Source of the DNA: Dyadobacter alkalitolerans DSM 23607
Lineage (GTDB): Bacteria; Bacteroidota; Bacteroidia; Cytophagales; Spirosomataceae
Assembly: GCF_000428845.1 (NCBI RefSeq)
Contig: NZ_AUAS01000005.1
Location: 248,001 to 312,000 of the forward strand
DNA length: 64,000 nt
Reading direction: 5' to 3'
Shown here: positions 61,628 to 64,000 of the stretch, piece after piece
Layout: every line of letters starts with the position of its first letter
Position numbering within the stretch: the stretch's first letter is position 1
Translations under genes and position numbers: made by a program
The notes under the pieces: generated by a model
Told to the model about the DNA's origin: nothing
Seen by the model: only the letters and a program-made list of their open reading frames with translations
Databases searched by the model: none

Positions 61628-62980
61628 TTATTTCAAGGCCCTGTTTTTCAAAAAAGGCTTTATGTACTTTTCCAGGAATTCGGGATAAAACCGGAACATG
61701 TACATCCATGTGTTACCAATGCTCACATCAATCTCTCTTTTCAGGATCACCTGCGCTATAATGAAGCCGACCACATTGGAGCATAATGTTGCATAAGCCG
61801 CGCCCATTACGCCAAAAGACTTGATAAAGAAATAGTTAAGGACAAGGTTCAATATGGCTGTGACGACCACAACAAAAAAAGTGACCTTCGTTTTCCCAAT
61901 GGAATCGAGGATCGTGCCGAACTGGCGGCCATAAGGAATCAGCAAACAATACAAAAGCGTGATTTGCAGCAGCGGAATGGAATCATTGTATTTTTCTCCT
62001 GCTATCAGGTGGATTACAATGTCCGAAAACAGATACAGGAACACGACCACGGGAACAACGAGCGCGAGTGTTGTGCCAACCGACTTTTCGTACAGATATT
62101 TAATGGCCGACTTCCCTTCCGTTTCCATCCGCTTCGCACTTTGCGGAAAAACGATCGTTGCCACCGCATTGCCCGGAATGTCGATTAGGTTCGTGATCCG
62201 GACTGCGATATTGAAGGCCCCGGAAGCAGCCGGAGACAGGAGCGCACCCAGCATCATCTGGTCAACGGTCCCCGAAAGCAGTGAGCTGATCAGCGTTCCG
62301 AATGCGTATTTGCCATAGCCAAACAGTTTATTAATCCACATTTTACTGATCTCATAGGAAATCCGTAAATGTCTGCGGCAATAATAGAACGCCACCGACA
62401 TGCCCAAAATGGCACTTATGATCTGCACCCAAACCAGATAGATCAATTTCACTTCTACCGAAAACAAGTAGCACACAACCACAAATGTGAAGAACGATCC
62501 CTGCCTGATAATGGTCGTCAGAAATATGCCGTTGAATCGCAGATTGGCCTGTTCAATGCCGTTGAATTGTGCCTGCAAGCCTGAAAAAAAATAGATTGCG
62601 ATATATAAATACAGCATCTGAACCAGCTCGGGAGAATCCCAGAGCCTGCTTAGAAAAGGCGCGAAGATCAGAATGGCGGTGATGCAGAAGATGGATACAA
62701 GCCCGCTTATGGCAAATGAAGCAGTAATAATGTCAGGATGCTCGCGTTCGTCCGAAGCAGAAATAAACTTAACCAGCGCATTCTGAAGCAAACCACTTCG
62801 AATGGCTTCCAGAATGGTGGTGGTAGAAAGGAAAAGCGTCCACACCCCAAAATCGTGCTTGGAAAGCAACCTGACCAGCACGTAAAATCCAGCAAAGCCA
62901 AAAAACACCCCGGAGAAATTCTGGAGAATATTGATAAAACCTGATTTGATCCAGTAATGGTCCTTCGGCTTGTCATTCAT
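61628..62980 (-). CDS. Polysaccharide flippase (Wzx/MATE-like)
   Basis: 450 residues with 12-14 membrane helices and no large soluble domain. The first helices (NILQNFSGVFFGFAGFYVLV) and the pattern match oligosaccharide flippases that move lipid-linked repeat units over the inner membrane. Its ATG overlaps the stop of the upstream gene (TAATG), so the two are coupled. Ends 27 bp before the fucosyltransferase gene. Confidence 0.88.
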   Translation of the reverse strand: MNDKPKDHYWIKSGFINILQNFSGVFFGFAGFYVLVRLLSKHDFGVWTLFLSTTTILEAIRSGLLQNALVKFISASDEREHPDIITASFAISGLVSIFCITAILIFAPFLSRLWDSPELVQMLYLYIAIYFFSGLQAQFNGIEQANLRFNGIFLTTIIRQGSFFTFVVVCYLFSVEVKLIYLVWVQIISAILGMSVAFYYCRRHLRISYEISKMWINKLFGYGKYAFGTLISSLLSGTVDQMMLGALLSPAASGAFNIAVRITNLIDIPGNAVATIVFPQSAKRMETEGKSAIKYLYEKSVGTTLALVVPVVVFLYLFSDIVIHLIAGEKYNDSIPLLQITLLYCLLIPYGRQFGTILDSIGKTKVTFFVVVVTAILNLVLNYFFIKSFGVMGAAYATLCSNVVGFIIAQVILKREIDVSIGNTWMYMFRFYPEFLEKYIKPFLKNRALK

Positions 62981-63936
62981 TATTTTTCGACAAAATATGC
63001 CTCCACGAAATTTTTCACATCCTCATCCGTCTTTGCATGCAGGATTTTGGCACCGGAAAACTTCGGATACAGGTTTTCAAAGCAGTGAAAGTGATGTTCC
63101 GGACCTTTTTTAGACAAAACCAGATTGGTGCCACCGAAGTAACTTGCCAATGTTGCGGTGCCGCCATGAATCGAAATAAATCTGCTTGCATTGGCATAAA
63201 CCATCAGCTGCAAATGATTGAAATTGTTGGCTTTACCTTTGTTTTCCTTGAAAAGATCTTCCATCAGGATCACATCCGGATGCACTCTCGCCAACCATTC
63301 ATATTCGTCCATATCATAAATATCACTGTTGTCCATCGTGATATTGTGCGGCTTAGGGCGATTGTAGATTATGGTATAATCGTTTTTCAGTTTACCAACG
63401 ATGAATTCCAGCAATTCCATGCTGTAAAAGCTTACCGGCGGTCCGTCCCACTCCATGTTATAGCGGTTGGCAATGATCAGGATCGGCTTTTCGAACTGGT
63501 AAACCGGGTTGCTGTATGTTTCTTTTAACGGAACGGGCAGCCATTTCTCAATCTCGTAATCCTGGCTGTACAGGATCCGTGGCATTTCAAAATTGAAGTT
63601 CCCTTCATTGGACCTTGTCTCAAAAGACTCTTTATGGTCCGGTGAAAAAAAGTAAAGCTCCCTGGTATATTTGGATGATTCGGTGCTGAGAAGCGTTCCA
63701 TTTTTATAATGCCAATAGGCAAAGGGAAGCACAAATTGGAGTTCCGGCGCAAACTCTCCCTGAAAGGACAGGCGTTTATACTTTTCCTTTGTTACATAAT
63801 CCTTCACAACATATTTCAGTTGTTTAAGCTGGCAATAATAGGTGTGCCTGTAATAATATCTGACGTCAATGGTTAAATCTCCATATCGGGCCCTGACGAC
63901 AAAACTGAGAATTTTGTTAAGTAGTGTTTTTACCAT
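62980..63936 (-). CDS. Probable glycosyltransferase-like protein, family not recognised
   Basis: 318 residues. N-terminal 100 residues are basic (KQLKYVVKDYVTKEKYKRLS). The second half has a Rossmann-like GT-B ending: ILIIANRYNMEWDGPPVSF, YTIIYNRPKPHNI, FISIHGGTATLASYFGGTNL and a final HFHCFENLYPKF, as in some capsule or fucosyl-type transferases. No signal peptide. I cannot place it in a CAZy family. Its position next to a flippase makes a role in the same polysaccharide likely. It is the first gene of the leftward run within the window. Confidence 0.65.
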   Translation of the reverse strand: MVKTLLNKILSFVVRARYGDLTIDVRYYYRHTYYCQLKQLKYVVKDYVTKEKYKRLSFQGEFAPELQFVLPFAYWHYKNGTLLSTESSKYTRELYFFSPDHKESFETRSNEGNFNFEMPRILYSQDYEIEKWLPVPLKETYSNPVYQFEKPILIIANRYNMEWDGPPVSFYSMELLEFIVGKLKNDYTIIYNRPKPHNITMDNSDIYDMDEYEWLARVHPDVILMEDLFKENKGKANNFNHLQLMVYANASRFISIHGGTATLASYFGGTNLVLSKKGPEHHFHCFENLYPKFSGAKILHAKTDEDVKNFVEAYFVEK

Positions 63937-64000
63937 TCGTTTACAAAAACAACTTGAAACTTCCTTTAGGAATGCTAGCGGCGCAGTAGCACTTTGTGGA
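63937..64000. other. Window edge upstream of the last gene
   Basis: 64 bp upstream of the glycosyltransferase-like gene. I see no promoter or gene in it. Confidence 0.4.

Noticed and set aside
1-64000. CRISPR array, tRNA or rRNA genes
   Set aside because: No regularly spaced repeats, no cloverleaf-like segments and no rRNA-like stretches were seen by eye; a tRNA scan was not run.

Overview
The window looks like the chromosome of a Bacteroidota bacterium of the order Cytophagales, most likely a Dyadobacter or Spirosomaceae relative. Evidence: the promoter type (TTG or TTTG about 19-20 bp before TAnnTTTG), near absence of Shine-Dalgarno sequences, a type IX secretion sorting tail, a FadL/OmpP1-type porin typical of the phylum, DUF3822 next to coaD, DUF1599 and DoxX genes opposite folP-cdaA, and the parA-parB-DUF5683-dapB-lepB-lepB block. 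Genus is inferred from gene content only. Almost everything is chromosomal housekeeping. I see no tRNA, rRNA, CRISPR array, transposase or prophage.

Layout. 1-9.6 kb: start of a divergent polyphosphate kinase, an aldo/keto reductase, pyrE with a CNNM/CorC membrane protein, two Nudix hydrolases, coaD-DUF3822, a CBS protein, a RecD-like helicase, a cluster of REP-like hairpins and sua5. 9.7-15.7 kb: a GMC dehydrogenase with a predicted Fe-S cluster and its small subunit, an ABC-F ATPase with one degenerate composite ATP site, a secreted beta-propeller and rpsT. 15.7-19.8 kb: cdaA-folP facing a DUF1599-DoxX-aroK operon. 19.8-28.7 kb: FadL-like porin, a Ser/Tyr/Gly-rich lipoprotein, proS, a SlyD-type FKBP, an AlbA_2 protein with dprA, and a GH13 branching enzyme. 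28.7-34.4 kb: the lepB-lepB-dapB-DUF5683-parB-parA operon. 34.5-41.2 kb: a radical SAM/SPASM protein, divergent lrp and ald, a DEAD-box helicase with a leader of about 340 nt, DinB and a zinc phospholipase C-like protein. 41.5-50.6 kb: Dabb, ung, apaG, a methyltransferase, two DUF2157-type membrane proteins, a GH43 enzyme, a type IX-secreted esterase-like protein and a membrane-anchored endonuclease/exonuclease/phosphatase protein. 50.7-54.6 kb: EcsC, then an Mla-type lipid transporter (permease, ATPase, MCE) and a variant Hpt protein. 54.6-64 kb: two GT2 glycosyltransferases, a four-gene partner-switching signalling operon, then a glycosyltransferase, a GT11 fucosyltransferase, a Wzx-type flippase and an unfamiliar glycosyltransferase-like protein.

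How the genes work together. The last 10 kb reads as a surface-polysaccharide region with a signalling cassette inside it: a receiver-SpoIIE phosphatase, a STAS antagonist and an ATPase of RsbW type with an enlarged ATP-lid region, preceded by a small membrane protein. The variant Hpt protein 3 kb upstream could feed the receiver. The least explained signals outside genes are the REP-like hairpins near 8.4 kb, the structured DEAD-box leader with a possible 18-codon upstream ORF, and a 13-base element shared between that leader and the spacer at 41.3 kb. Most convergent gene pairs are closed by a hairpin terminator.
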